DNA from: Physcia stellaris
Lineage: Eukaryota; Ascomycota; Lecanoromycetes; Caliciales; Physciaceae
Direction: 5' to 3'
Length of the DNA: 64,000 nt
Assembly (NCBI GenBank): GCA_018902385.1
Contig: JABSSW010000080.1
Location: forward strand, 1-64,000
Each line of letters starts with the position of its first letter. Position 1 is the stretch's first letter. Below are positions 1 to 13,563 of the stretch, piece by piece. The notes below the pieces were generated by a model. The model ran no database searches, was not told the DNA's origin, and saw only the letters and a list, made by a program, of their open reading frames with translations. Both the position numbers and the translations under genes were made by a program.

Positions 1-2701
1 TCGAAAATTAATGTACATTGAATGATTAATGAATTGTTTGTGAATTTATTGAACGTGTTGAATGTTTTAAACATTGTTGAAATCGACAGCATTTTTTCGC
101 GACTTTGAAAAAATTTAAACGTTTTCGACTTATGTTCGAATGAGAATTCGTTGCTAATTTCGTTGATTTTATCGTTCGTGATAATTTGATTTAATTGAAT
201 CGAATTCTTGAACAAAAAATCGATTATGTTGTGAATTTTCAAAACGTTTTTTTTTACGTAATATTTTTAAATATAAAAAACAATCGATTTTGATTTTAAA
301 CAGTTTTTTGATCAATGATTCAACGTTTCGCATTTGTAACAATTTGACGACATTTTTTTAATTTGAAAACTTTTAAACGCGATCAATTTCGAAATTGAAA
401 ATTTTTGAAAATTGACGAAATGAAAACACGAATAAAAAATTTGACGTTAATTTTTTTATTCGTTGATTGATCAATTCGAATGAATATTTCAGATTTAACG
501 ATTTGATAATTTTTCAAATTGTGAAATTTTCGATTTATCGTTTCGATCAATTTTTCAACGAATTGACATCGTTGAACTTTTCATTGTTGACGATAATTCG
601 TTGAAAAATAAACGTTAATTTTCGCGAAATTCATCAATCAAAATTTGTTGAAAATAATCAGATAATTAATTAAACAAAAAAACGAATTTTGAAAAAATTC
701 GAAAAACGTTGATTGACGTTCATTTTGAAATTTTTAAACTTATTTCAACGATACGATCGACGTTTTTTCGACAAAGATTGTAATCAATAGAATAAACATT
801 TCGTCAATCGTTTTGAAAAATAGAAAATCACGTTTGCGTCGAACAAAAACATGATCGCGAACGATTTCATTCAGTCACAATGAACGATCAAAATTTTATT
901 TGATTCGTAAAATAATGATCATTGTTGATAATGAATTCGTCGCGAATCAATTGTTTTCAGATTTCATAAAATAATTTCGAAATGTTGTGTGAAAATTTGA
1001 AAAGATTCGAAATTTTAACATTGCGTTTTTATTTTTTTAACAATTGTATTCGAAAATGAAACGAAAACGATTGTATCGATTTTTCAAATTGATTTGAAAA
1101 ATGACGTTCTCGATCGTGAATTGAAGATTTTCGATGAGAAAATCGTTGTTTTTTAAATTTAAAATCGATTTGTTGATTTCGAACGATTTGAACAATATTA
1201 ACAAACTTATTGTAATTATCGACGTGTTCATTTTATTGAACAATGCAAATTACGTCGATGTTTTTATCAACGCGTATTTTTGAAGATTTTGAACATCGAT
1301 GTTAAATCATGACGAATTCAATTGACTAATTGTGTTTCAATACAGATGTTGAAAAAATTTTTACAATCGTTTTTTTTTATCGAAAGTTGATGAACGTTTT
1401 CGAAATGACAGCAAAAAATGTTCGAATTCAAAAACAAAACAGTGAAATCAAATAATTTCTGTTTTGTTTTAAAAATGACAATACGATCGATTTGAATAAT
1501 GCGTTTGCGTTTCATGAATGCGAATATGTTGAATGACATGATTGTTTGTACAGAAAAAAATTTTGATTTGCAAAAAAATGAATCGAAATCGAAAAACATT
1601 TGCAATAAGAAATATAAAAAATCATTATTTGATCATTATTAGTTGCGAAAAACAACGAATGATATGTAACGTGTTGTTTAAAATGTAATAAACAAAATGA
1701 ATAATTGATGTTTGATTCGTGATATTTCGTTATTGATGTTGATTTTTGATGAAATCGAACGTCGTTTACACAATTTGTCGTTTTCGTTCAATGATCGAAA
1801 GTAATGTCAATTCGTCGTTTCGATTTGTAACGTACGATTTCGTCGTCGTTTTGTTAAAGTATCGAAATGATTTTTTCGTGAAAATTCACATTCGAAATCG
1901 CTGTTTTCTAAAAAGTGATTTGCGTGAAATAAAATTTCGATGTTTTCATTCGAATCGTTTGAACTTTTGATTTCACGTGAACAGAACTTTTTCGTTTTCG
2001 TTGCACGTTTAAAATTTAATTGTTGACGTTTTAAATTTTCGCGTTTGATTGAAATCTTGTTTTTTGAATCAATTGTCGTATTTCGAACAACTTGTAAAAA
2101 TTAAAATAATTTAAAAATAATGTAAAATGTCATGCATTGATATGATATTAATACATAATTACACGAAAATTTCTAAATAAAGAACAAATACATGAAAATT
2201 TGCAAAAACATATGTAGAAAATTTGATTTCTTGAATGCGTCAAGACGAATTTCGATTTTAACATTTGATAATAAGATAACGATATTAACACGATGTTAAT
2301 TCTGTTCAGATGTTAAATTCGATGCACGTTCGTCACAAAATCGAACAACATTTTTGATTTCAAATCAATTTTAATTACAAACGTTGAATTTGAAACGATC
2401 AATTTCGTTTCATAACATTTTTTGATCGATTACGTCGAAAACATCGACGTTTTTCATATTGAAAAAATTCATAAAATTCTGACGATCGACGAAAAAAATC
2501 AGATAATTACAACGACGTCGTACGAAATTTTCATTTTTCGACGAGAATATTCAAAAACAATGAAAAAAAAAATTCGATTTTTTATCGAAAAATCACATTT
2601 GAAATTTAATAAATTTCACGTTCGATCGATGAAAAAATCGTTTAACGATAAATAAATTTACAAATTCAAACGCAATGTCGTATGACGTTGTAATACGATA
2701 T
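1..2701. repeat. AT-rich mutated repeat, left flank of the Ty3 element
   Basis: This stretch is AT-dominated with no usable reading frame. The last few hundred bases before the Ty3 insertion are the left part of a Ty1/copia pol region whose right part resumes at 12203. About 2100-2290 is less heavily mutated and could be a junction between different repeats. The family of 1-2100 could not be recognised on either strand, and no LTR was found. It is a fossil with many breaks. Confidence 0.6.
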
Positions 2702-2890
2702 TGTTATAACACAAAATCAAATTAAATGATATATTTAAATCAAATATTTGCAAAACTTTTGACAAAAATTTTGTCGTCATTTCATATTAAATGAATGATG
2801 ATTAAACAATTGATTCGCAATTATTGTACATAAATTGACATTTTGTCGTTTATAATTTTAAATCAATCAATTCAAATTTTACGCATAACA
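2702..2890 (+). repeat. 5' LTR of the Ty3/gypsy element
   Basis: This 189-bp repeat begins TGTTATAACAC and ends CGCATAACA, so it has the TG...CA ends of an LTR with a short inverted terminal hexamer. It matches 12009-12202 in the same orientation along its whole length. Scattered substitutions between the pair are mainly transitions. Confidence 0.85.
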
Positions 2891-5800
2891 ATTGATAACA
2901 TCATTCAAACGATAATTTGTACGTAAATAAAACGACATCATTTTTTGTTTTTTAACGTATCAATTTTCGAACAGTTTTTTCACATTTTGTTTGCAAATCA
3001 TTTGTTCATCAATATTTTTTCGATCGCAATTAAAAATTTGATTGTCATTTGATTGACGTTTCGATCGACAATCAATTATTCATTTTCATCAACAATCAAT
3101 ATTTATTTGAAAATGAATCATTAATCACGTTTTTTCAATTTTTACAATTTTCAATAAAAACGATTGATTTTTTTTCAAATAATTGAGCATTTCAAATTTT
3201 CGTTTAAATTAATTGTTCATCGTTCAATGACGAACATTTGAATGTCAATTCATTATCGAATTTTTGTTTGATTCGAACAATTCAATTTAACGATTTTATT
3301 TGTTTTTAAATCAACAAATAATTTGTTCAACAAATTTTGAAAATTTTAATTCGTTTTTTTGTTTTGTTTATCATCATTTTATTTCAAATTTCAATATAAC
3401 GTCATTTTTATTTAAATTATTTTGATTGTTTTCATATTACAAATCATTCGCATTGCGTTTGAATTATTCGATTACATCGATACATGATTCAATTTATTTT
3501 GTTAATACATTTGCAAAAATTATTGTAAACAATATCGTAATTAATTTTTTAAATTAACATCGTTGTCAATTATTAATCATTCGATTTCGACAAACATTGT
3601 TTATTTATCAAAATGAATCGTCGACAAAATTCGTTTTCGCAAAAATTTTAAAAATTTCGTGATCGTCACAGAAATTTATCGAAACAATCAACAATTTTTC
3701 GATTGAATTAATGATCGAATTACGTCATTCATTTTTGATTTAAAATTGACGATTGCAAATATTTTTTTGATATTTTTACGTTCATTTTTCGAAAAATTTA
3801 CGTCGTAAATTTCAAATCATTTCGTCGACGTCGTTTTTTCAACGACGAAACAACATCATAATTTCGTTATCAACGATCATTTTTCGAAACAAAAAAAAAT
3901 ATCGAATTTATTTTCGCATTCAATTCAAATATAACAAACGAAAATAACAATTAACAAAACACGAAATTCATGCAACAACAATGACAAATTTTTCAAACAT
4001 TGATTACAAATGCTCGAAACGATGTTCAAACAAAATTTTAAAATTTTGTCGAATCATCAAATTCAATCGAATTTTTTGACAATGACGATGACGTCAAATG
4101 AAATGTTCAAAAACAAAATTTTCGATTCGTGATACGAAAAAAAAAAAACGTTATTATCGACAATTCGATCGAACATTCGAACAAAAATACATATTTTCGA
4201 AATATTTATTTTTATATTGAAAAAAAATTAAAATATAACATTGTTTAAAAATGTTGATGTAATTCGAACAAATTTTTATAATTCATGCGTGATTATGCAT
4301 TACGATAATATATTGAAATCGTTAATGACGATTCAAAAAAATTAATCAAATTAAAAAAACGTAAAAAAAATGAAAACGTTTATTGTTAAAACGTTATAAA
4401 AAATCGTCGTTAAAACGTTGACGAAATCACGAAAAAAAAATACATTATGAAAAAATGTTCGCAAACAAAAAATCATTCGATTTCGTTGAAATTTTTCGTT
4501 TCGTTTCGTTAATAATTAAAAATGTTAAATCGATTATAATGTCAATTTATTCACAATTTTATTGATTTACAATGAATTCGAAATTGAAATTTCGACGAAA
4601 TTTAATTAAATCGACAAAAAAAATTACAATGAACGAATTTTTACAACAACTTAATGATAAAAAAAAATATATAAAACATCGAAAATCGATATCGTTTTTA
4701 TTAAAAATTTGAAAACGATCGTCGTTTTCAATTTATTTATCGTTTTCAAATTTCAATTTTATTCGATTCGTATAATATTTTTTTTTTTCATCAATGAACG
4801 TAATGATTACGAAAACTTCAATGAATTTTTTCGCAATCACGACAAACGCAATATTCAATTTCGTATCAATTTGACAAACAAAATAACGTTTACGTTTTTT
4901 AACAACAATAACGTTCATATCAATCAAATTATTCAAATCGACAACAATCGACACAAAATATGCAAAAACGTTTATACGCAAATCAACAATATCGATTTTA
5001 ACAAACGCAACAAAACGAAATTCAAAAAATCGAAACACGTTCGATTCGAAATTTCAATATTCGTAATTTTTACGTTTCAATAATTATTTTTTGATTTTTC
5101 AAATTCATTTTCGTTTTCGTTTTTAAACAAAATATTTATTTTAATCAAAATGAAACGTTTAATCAAAATAAAACATTATATCGACGAACGTATTTTGCGA
5201 AAAAAAAAAAAAAACAATTATTCAATCGATGAAAAAATTATCAAAATAATCACAACATGAATATTAAAAACGCGTCAACGATATTTTGATAAATGATTTC
5301 ATGAAAAACATTTGAAATTCAAAAAATTAATGAAAATTATATGATTTCATGAATTATTCGAATATTTTGTAAATATTTCAATCAAACAAACAAAAATTTA
5401 TTCAACAAAATCATGATTTTGAAAAATCGAAATTTTATTTTAATGAAATTTTATCGACATTTGCGTTCGTGTTACAATTTCGATTAAATTTGACACATCG
5501 TCGACGAAAAACAATATAATTATCAAATATTTATCATACAATTAAATGTTAAAACAAATATACGATTCAATTTCGAATTTCGTTCATGACGTTACGTTAC
5601 GATAAAAACAAACATAAAACAATTTTTTATGATATTTTGTCGATATTGATTCGATATATTTTTAATCGATCGTGAATTTTGATAAAAATATTTGATTACA
5701 AAATACATGCGCGACAAATTTGAAATTTTCAAAATTCGATATCGAAAATGTCGTCGTTATAACAATCGATCATATTTCATTTTTTTTGAAAAAATTTCGA

Positions 5801-5965
5801 AATAAACGACGATCGATCGTCACATTTACGCGACAAATTTACATAATGAAAAAAATTGAAAACAAAAATTTTTTAAACAAATATATCAATTCAAAACAAA
5901 TGAATATTTAAAAACAAACAAATCGTCATTATAAAAAATTGCAAAAATATACGAATTAAATTAAA

Positions 5966-6150
5966 TGTCAAGGGCCGTGCCTGGGTCAATAGATACAGAA
6001 ACGAGAATATTTGATCTAGGGAGCAAATATGTACATGGAGGCCGAATGTCAGAAGTAGGTTGTCAAGCCCAGATCGCGCTAGTCCCCATATGGACTCCCG
6101 CTGATAAGATAAGGCCCTACCGAAGCTCCTTCCAAGGCATGTTCGTAACA
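5966..6150. repeat. Left LTR of the small nested element
   Basis: This direct repeat has TG...CA ends and pairs with 7871-8063. It directly follows the target duplication ttaaa. The sharp step from AT-rich sequence to normal GC at 5966 marks the insertion edge. Confidence 0.85.
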
Positions 6151-7447
6151 CTATTCGTCTCCTTCAAGCTTCGTCTCGAAGCGAATATCCTACTCCTCCT
6201 ACCGGTCGGCATTGCGAAGGGAAACCAGCCTGGTCATGGTTGGGGCAGGAAGTACCAAAGCAGATGCGGTAGGCGTGGAGAGGTAAATTCGAAAGCAGGA
6301 GAAGGAGTGCGAAGGCAGAGGATATATGGCCACGAGAATGAGGACCTTGTTGAGGACCTTGACCGCGGAGATACCTGCAGATTAGTATGGTGAAACGGCC
6401 GATGTCTCAGGACCAAGCGGAAGCAGAAGCAGCAGGGCGGTATCGGTTCCGCGGGCGTATGCTGTTTCAAACTCCTCGGATTTGGGCTTTTCGAGTCCTT
6501 ATTAATCGGCGCGTCCTGATTGGCTGCAGGTATTCGGGGTATGGCGTGTTGGCGGCAGGCAGGCAGGCAGGGGTCTGTGGAGAAGGCGGGCTGGGTTGGC
6601 TGCGTGACAGGCCCACATTGACTGTTGTTCTCCACCTCTTCATGCCATTTGCTCCCGTATCGCTGTATGTAATAGGTCCACCTCCGTTGGTGTTGACTGC
6701 GGAGGTGTAAAGAATCGAACGCATGCGCTTTTGAGGCCGTTGTAGCGAACCCACTGAGACCGACGTGCGGGCTCGTTCATAAAATGCCATTGAAACAGAA
6801 TCACTAGCCGTTGTAGCGGGCTCACTGACGCCATTGAAGCAGGCTTACTGGGACTGGCGAAGCGAAACGGAACCCAAAATTTTTGTTTGATGTTTTGGAT
6901 GTTGATTTGTTTGTTAGAGGTAGATGGTTTGATGTGTGTGTGGCTTCTATCTCTCTCTTTATCAAGCGGTGTCCCAACGCTTATGGAGGTGAGTATTGTA
7001 AAGACCATTTGGTGGGTGGGCTGACTGGCTCGAGAAAGCATGAAAATCGTCTATTGACTGAGTGTCGACTGATCTCGACGAACAAGAAAATCGACTATTG
7101 ACTAGAAATGCCGAAGGCTCGAGGGAGGAGGTCGGCAATTGACTGCCGTTGTAGCAGGCTCACTGGTTGACTGACTTTCAGAACAAAGAAGGCCAACTAT
7201 TGAGTCGTTTCGTTGATCTGAAGATGCTCTATGTAAATTCTCCATTCAACTCACGAAGATTCGTTCTGTGACTCCGTGATCTTCTCAGAGAACTTGAATT
7301 GAACGTCAAGTGAACAGCATTCATCGTTCTCAAAGAGAAGATTTCTTCATTAACGCAGATTCACGATCATTCTCGCTGACCCACGATGCGCATAATGGAA
7401 GTGAGGTGCAACCATCGCCTCCAAAGGGAAGACTTAACTGACGGTTT

Positions 7448-7645
7448 TCTTTTGACTCGCGTATCTCTACGAGTGGTCCGGCGGTTTTCTTTTGAACACT
7501 CGCGTACCCCTACGAGCGGTGAAGACTTTGTTTTTACTCGCTCCTCCTACGAGCAACTGGCGGTTTTCTTTAATCTCGCGTACCCCTACGAGCGTCTGGC
7601 GGTCTTATTTTACTTACTCGCGTACCCCGACGAGCAACCTGTTTC
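7448..7645. repeat. Tandem ctcg...cgag hairpin motifs inside the small LTR element
   Basis: About five degenerate copies of a 40-45-bp unit are present. Each carries 'ggcggttttcttt' or a variant followed by 'ctcgcgtacccctacgag', whose ends CTCG and CGAG can pair as a short hairpin. A related actcg...cgagt pair lies near 7809-7830. No coding role is evident. Confidence 0.6.
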
Positions 7646-7870
7646 GGCAGGGCGTTTGGCGGGTGTCAGTTAGTCTCGCAGAACCCAGGGCGAGAGATCT
7701 GCTGTGCAAGAGGCAGTGAACCACCGTCACTGCGGGTTGATAGGGAGGTTTCGTGCTGGAGGTGGAATCGTCACGAAATTGGCTGAGGGCGACCGCGTTT
7801 CTTTCTACTCGTTGGCCGCCTCAACGAGTGTGGATTTTACATCGCCCGTCACGATGGAGATCAAATATTA

Positions 7871-8063
7871 TGTCAAGGGCCGTGCCTGGGTCAATAGGTA
7901 GCAGAAACGAGAATATTTGATCTAGGAAGCAAATATCTACATGAAAACCGAATGTCAGAAGTAGGTTGTGGACGCCAAGCCCTAGATCGCGCTAGTCTCC
8001 ATATGAACTCCCGCTGATAAGATAAGACCCTACCGAAGCTTCTCCCAAGGCATGCTCGTAACA
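7871..8063. repeat. Right LTR of the small nested element
   Basis: This direct repeat of 5966-6150 ends CTCGTAACA and is followed by the second ttaaa. AT-rich Ty3 sequence resumes immediately after it. Confidence 0.85.
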
Positions 8064-11000
8064 TTAAATGTCATTAATGTTGAATTACAAATTAAACGCG
8101 TTGTTCGTGTTAACGAAATTATTAAAATTTCAATCAAATCAATTTTTACAATTTCATTTAAATTACGTGACAAAAATAATTTGTTTAGTGAACGCGATTT
8201 TATGTTTACGTCAACACGAATTGAACGATTAAATCAAATGAAAACGTGTTTTCACATATTATCGATGCACATATAAAAATCGTTTAAATTTACAACATCA
8301 ATTTTGAAAATGTTTACATTTTCAAAAATACGCGTATGAAATTCGTAAAAATATGCTATTTAATTAATTCGAAATACGTTCATTTAATTGTTAATGTTTA
8401 TAAATTTGCGTTTAAAAATTGATTCAAACAAATTATGAAATTGATGTTTCGATTTTGACAATTGACGCGATTATCGCGATTAATTATAAAAATTTGCACG
8501 ATGCGATCGCGATTAATTTCGTCACAAATTTGATCAATTTTGCGTTCAATTTTGCACGCAATTTTAACGATTTTATTGTTGTAAATTTTAATATTAATAC
8601 GAAAAAAATGTTGTTTGTTGAAATTATTGTTTACGATGACGTTAACGCGCGAATTAAATTTGCAAACGTTGCGTTAAATTATTCAAAATTGTAAAACGAC
8701 AATGAATTTACGATAAAAATTTCGAAAAATAAATGAATGTCAAAAATTGAAATTTGAAATCAAAATCGAAACAACAAAAATGTATTCGTTTGATTTCGCA
8801 AATCGAAAATTAATTGATGAAATTTTCGATAAATTGCACGTTCAAAATTAAATTTTTGAAATATATCAATCAATTCATTTTGAAATGATTATTTTGTTTT
8901 CGTCGTATAAAAACAATATTTGAATCGAACGATTTAAAACACAAAAATCGAATCGTCATCAACATACGCGAATTAAACAAAATCATTTTTATCGATTTTT
9001 ATTCAATGTTTTTTCAATTTGATATTATTTCAATCGTCGTCGAAAAATTCATTTTCGTTTTCGAAATAACGAATTTTTTCATCAATAATTAATAAAATTT
9101 GCAAACAAATATAAATTTATCGTCGTTTCACATAAAAAACAAAAACAATTTAACGTGATCGTGATAAATTTCAAAAATTCATCATCATACGTACAACGAC
9201 GAATCGATTTTATTTTTCGAAATTTTCGCGAATTTGTTCGTGTTTACGTAAACGACATTGTCGTTTTTTCAATATTTTTGAAAAACATATGATTCATTTT
9301 ACATTCGATATTCGAACGATTGAATATTTATGAAATTAATTTGTCGTCGAAAAATCGTTTTTTCGACTATTTTACGATCGCATTTTGATCAAAAAATTGA
9401 CGTTTTTGATTTCATTATCGCAATCGATAAATTGAAAACAATAATTAAATTGAATTTTTTTTATATTTTCAAAAATTTGAAAATTTATTTAAATTTTACA
9501 AAATGATTACGAGATTTCGTCGCGTTTTATATTCAAAAAACGAACGCGTTATAACGTCGCAAAATTTTATTTTTACGTCAATTTTCAAACAACAAAAAAA
9601 CGATTTGCAAAATTTATTCGCAAAAAATTGTAATGAACAATTTTTCAATTGAAAAATTAAAATCATATCGATTATTGCAAAAAATTTTTAACAAAATTTC
9701 ATTTTTGATACATTTCAATTTCGATCGAAAATTGTATATCGACATCGACGCGTTTAAACGACGCGAATTCGACGCGATAATTTATCATTTTAAAACAAAC
9801 AACAATTCAAACAAATTCAAACGTAACGACATCGAATTCATTTTATTTTTAAACAAAATGTTGAACGAAATCGAAATCAAATATTGATTTATCGAATTCG
9901 AAATGTGTGATTTAATATGAATTGTCAAAAAAATTCGACATATAATAAAAACAATCAAAAATATCATTGTCGTTTTCACGAATTATATCGTCAATATTTT
10001 TATCGTTAAACAAATCACGATGAATTCGAACAACATCGATAAATTCAATTTTCGTTTCGTTCGTGTTTCAATTTATTTGTCACAATTTAAATTGAAAATG
10101 AAATATAAATCAAAAAAAAATCATGTCGTTTCGAATGCGTTATCAAAATTAATTTTTGAAAATGAACAAATCGACAAAAATTCAAAAAATAAATTTGATT
10201 TGAACACATATCATGACGAAATAATCGATTTTTCGAATAATTTCGATTGTTACGTTTTTCAAAACATTTTTATCGCAATGTCGAAAAATTTAAAAAAAAA
10301 TCAAAAACGAATATCAAAACGAAAAAACGTGACGAAACATGATCACGATGTTAAAATCGTTGACGATTCGAATGCACGAAAAAAAACAAAATTTGTCGAT
10401 TCGAAATTTTCAAATTTCGTCGTCGTTCGAAAACAACGTAAAAAATCGAAACGTCAATGAGCAAAAAAATGACGATACGAAATTTATATCAAAAAAATTC
10501 AAAACAAAAATCAATTTCGCGATAAATACGAATGACATTATATATCATGTTGACATTGATTCGCGTCGATCGTGTATATCGATCACAATAAAACGCGAAA
10601 TATTTCGTTTAATTCACGATCAAAATTATCATTCGAAAATTTATCGATATTATGACAAAATTTTCAATACGTTATACATATTTCGATTTTCGCGAAAAAT
10701 CAAAAAATACATCGAACATTGTTTTATTTGTCAATTAACATAAACAAAACGACATCGATCGTACGAAAAATTGATGTTTATCACGTTCGCGTCGCGTTTA
10801 TTTCATATCATTGTAATCGATTTCATTTTAATTATGTTTGATAAAATAAATATTGTTATGTTCGCAACATGTAAACATTTTCGTCGAATTTCATTGATTT
10901 TCGACAAAAAAATTTATGAAACGAAAAAAATGAATCAACGCATTATTGAACAAACTATTAATAATCGATTGAGAAATATTTGAAATTATAATTTCAAATC

Positions 11001-12008
11001 GAAATTCAAAATTCATGTCGAATTTTGACAAATATTTTTCATAAAATTAGACACGAAATTGTTGATTTCAATGATTTATCATTCGCAAACGAATGATTCG
11101 TCAAAACGAATCAATCAAATTGTTGAAATTGTTATCAAATATTTCGTTATCGAATTTTCAAACATCGATTACATTTTAATTTTTTCAACAATTCAAATTC
11201 AATTAAACAACACGTTTAATATCGTTACAAATTTATCATTCAATGAAATCATATACGAATTCAAAATCAAAAACGCGATATCAAATTTAATCGCATTTAA
11301 CACAACAAAAATACAAAATTTGTCAATTCAACGCATGAAATATCAACGAAAAATTGTCGATGTCACGAATTTTGCGATTGTCAAAATCAAAATATATTAT
11401 GATTCGCGTCATATTTCTATTCGATTAAAACAAAATGAAAAAATTTATTTACAATTCAACAAAAATTACAAATTGTTTGACAAATCAAATTCGAAATTAT
11501 TTCAACAACGTTGCGAATCATTTCGAATTCTTGAACGCATCGAACGTTTCGCGTACAAATTGAAATTGTCATCAACATGACGAATTCATTTCGTTGTGTT
11601 TATTGCACAATTCGAATCAACATTTGTCGAAATTGATTTTTACAATCGTTCGCGTTTTCATTATTTTGATTTCATTGAAATCGAAAACGATACGAATCAA
11701 TACAAATTTTATGAAATTGAAAAATTAATCGAAAAACGAACTAAAAAGTACAACAAAATTTTCGTAATTCAATATTTAATCAGATGAATCGATTATGAAT
11801 CGAAATATAACGAATGACGATTTATTTTCGAATTACAAAATTTTCAAAATTTCATAGAACAATACGAACATAATCATTCGCAAAATTTTGATGATAAAAA
11901 CGACAAAAAAAACGAAAAATAAATAAATTGATGTTTGATATGATTACGCATAATAATAAAAATTGAAATTCAATAAAAACATTGATTTTTTTTTTTTAAT
12001 TGACAAAT

Positions 12009-12202
12009 TGTTATGACACAAAATCAGATTAAATGATATGAATTTAAATCAAATATTTTGACATGATTTTTGACAAAAATTCTGTCGTCATTTCATATTA
12101 AATGAATGATGATCAAACAATTGATTCGCAATTACTGTACATAAATTGACATTTTGTTGTTCATAATTTTTAAATTAATCAATTCAAACTTTACGCATAA
12201 CA
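12009..12202 (+). repeat. 3' LTR of the Ty3/gypsy element
   Basis: This 194-bp copy of the repeat at 2702-2890 begins TGTTATGACAC and ends CGCATAACA. It directly follows the chromodomain-like tail of the element. It is followed by gatac, the right half of the target duplication. Confidence 0.85.
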
Positions 12203-13563
12203 GATACAAAATTAAATGATGCGTCAAAGAACTTTTACAACAATACGACATTGATTTTGATCAAATTTTTGTTTTCGTCGTCAAATCAATGATTTTTCGA
12301 ATTTTATTCGTCGTTGTCGCTTTTTTGAATTTGAAAATTGAACAAATGAACGTGAAAATTGCGTTTTTATACGAATTCGTTGATTCAAATATTTACGTTA
12401 AATATTCGATTGAATGTAACAATAACAAAATTATTTGCAAATTGAACAAAACATTGTATGATTTGAAACAATCATTCAAATTATGATATAAACGTTTGTT
12501 CGAATTTTTTTACAAAAATTAATTTTCACTTTTTTTCGACGCGAATCAAAATATATTCGTCACGAATGTTGATTTCAAAAATTTTATCATTATTACATGA
12601 ATCGATGATATCAAAATCATTGTTTTCAATAAAATCATGATTAATAAAACAAAAACGAAATTCAATAACGTTTTCGATATAATTGATTTTGAATCAATAA
12701 ATTTTTATTTTGATATGATCATTTTCAAAAATCGCGAAATGCGCATAATTCGTTTTAATAAAAAAACATATATTCAACGCGTCGTTAAAAAATTCGATTT
12801 ACAAAATGCGAAATCAATTCGAACATTCATGAAAAAATCATTTGATTGATTTTCAACGTTAATCAAATCATCGATCAAAATATCAAACAATATCAAACAA
12901 TAATAAATTCAATCATGTTTGCAATGATAAAAATCAAATTAAATGTAACGAATGCGATTTTCATAATCAGTCGATTTGTTCAAAATTTCAATTTAATCAT
13001 ATCAAAACAATCAAACGTGTTATAATTTATTTCAATTTCACGATCGATTTTTGCATAATTTACGACGATAATTTCAACAAAAATTAAACATCGAAACATA
13101 TTGCGATGCAAATTGAATTCGTAACAAAATTTTCAAAAAATTCATCGAAATATATTTGTTTCTATTAAACGACGATTCGATAAATTGAATGTTAAAATTT
13201 CAATTCATCGTGATCACGTTTATTTGCGTCGTCGAATATATGATCATATCATTCGTCGTCAAAAAAATTATTTGATTCAAACAATTATTCGTTGATTTAC
13301 GAATTCAAAATCAATCGAACAATTACGTCAAAATATTGATAAATATTGACAATCAAAACGTCAAAACATTCAATGAAAATTCGATACATCATGATCGCAT
13401 CAAACACGTCGATATCGTATATCATTATATAAAAAACGAAATTAAAAAAAATCGCATTGAATTCAAATACATAACGATCGACATCGTGTCGATCGACGAT
13501 TTTATTAAATTTTTATTTTCGTTAAAATATCAACGATTTATCGACATGTTCGAAATGAATTGA
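12203..13563 (+). mobile_element. Ty1/copia LTR retrotransposon relic, right part
   Basis: Just right of the Ty3 insertion the plus strand shows a copia-type reverse transcriptase remnant, including a stretch like EQMNVKIAFLYEF (family pattern QMDVKTAFL) and KLNKTLYDLKQS (family KLxKALYGLKQS). It is followed by an RNase H-like tail with HHDRIKHVDIVYHYI near 13.4 kb (family pattern H.RTKHIDIRYHFI). The left part of the same pol region lies before 2702. It is a fossil with many breaks. No LTR was recognised, so its outer ends are unknown. Confidence 0.75.

Larger units (their letters stand above)
5966..8063. mobile_element. Small non-autonomous LTR element (TRIM/LARD-like) nested in the Ty3 element
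   Basis: Two direct repeats, 5966-6150 (185 bp) and 7871-8063 (193 bp), both start TGTCAAGGGCC and end TTCGTAACA or CTCGTAACA. The element is flanked by a 5-bp target duplication ttaaa at 5961-5965 and 8064-8068. The internal 1.7 kb has normal GC and no recognisable gag or pol. It holds repeated short motifs (ccgttgtagc..gctcactg, and ctcgcgtacccctacgagc hairpins). No convincing primer-binding site or polypurine tract is seen. The LTRs differ by only about a dozen substitutions and a few small indels, so it is much younger than its host element. It looks whole in extent and non-coding. Confidence 0.85.
2702..12202 (+). mobile_element. Ty3/gypsy chromovirus LTR retrotransposon, full length but degraded
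   Basis: The element is bounded by two similar LTRs that start TGTTAT and end ATAACA, at 2702-2890 and 12009-12202. The flanking 5-bp target duplication reads gatat at 2697-2701 and gatac at 12203-12207. Internal order on the plus strand fits a chromovirus: gag/protease-like stretch, reverse transcriptase and RNase H remnants around 8.4-10.1 kb, integrase zinc-binding and core remnants at about 10.5-11.6 kb, and a chromodomain-like tail near 11.6-11.9 kb. A smaller LTR element is nested at 5966-8063. The element is a fossil with very many breaks spread throughout. It inserted into an older Ty1/copia copy. Confidence 0.85.

Noticed and set aside
1037-1605. Minus-strand open frames in the AT-rich left end
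   Set aside because: No retrotransposon motif could be recognised. Stop-poor AT-rich sequence gives such frames by chance.
5966-8063. Host gene island inside the AT-rich block
   Set aside because: The direct repeats with TG...CA ends and the ttaaa target duplication show an inserted LTR element, and no gene is present inside.
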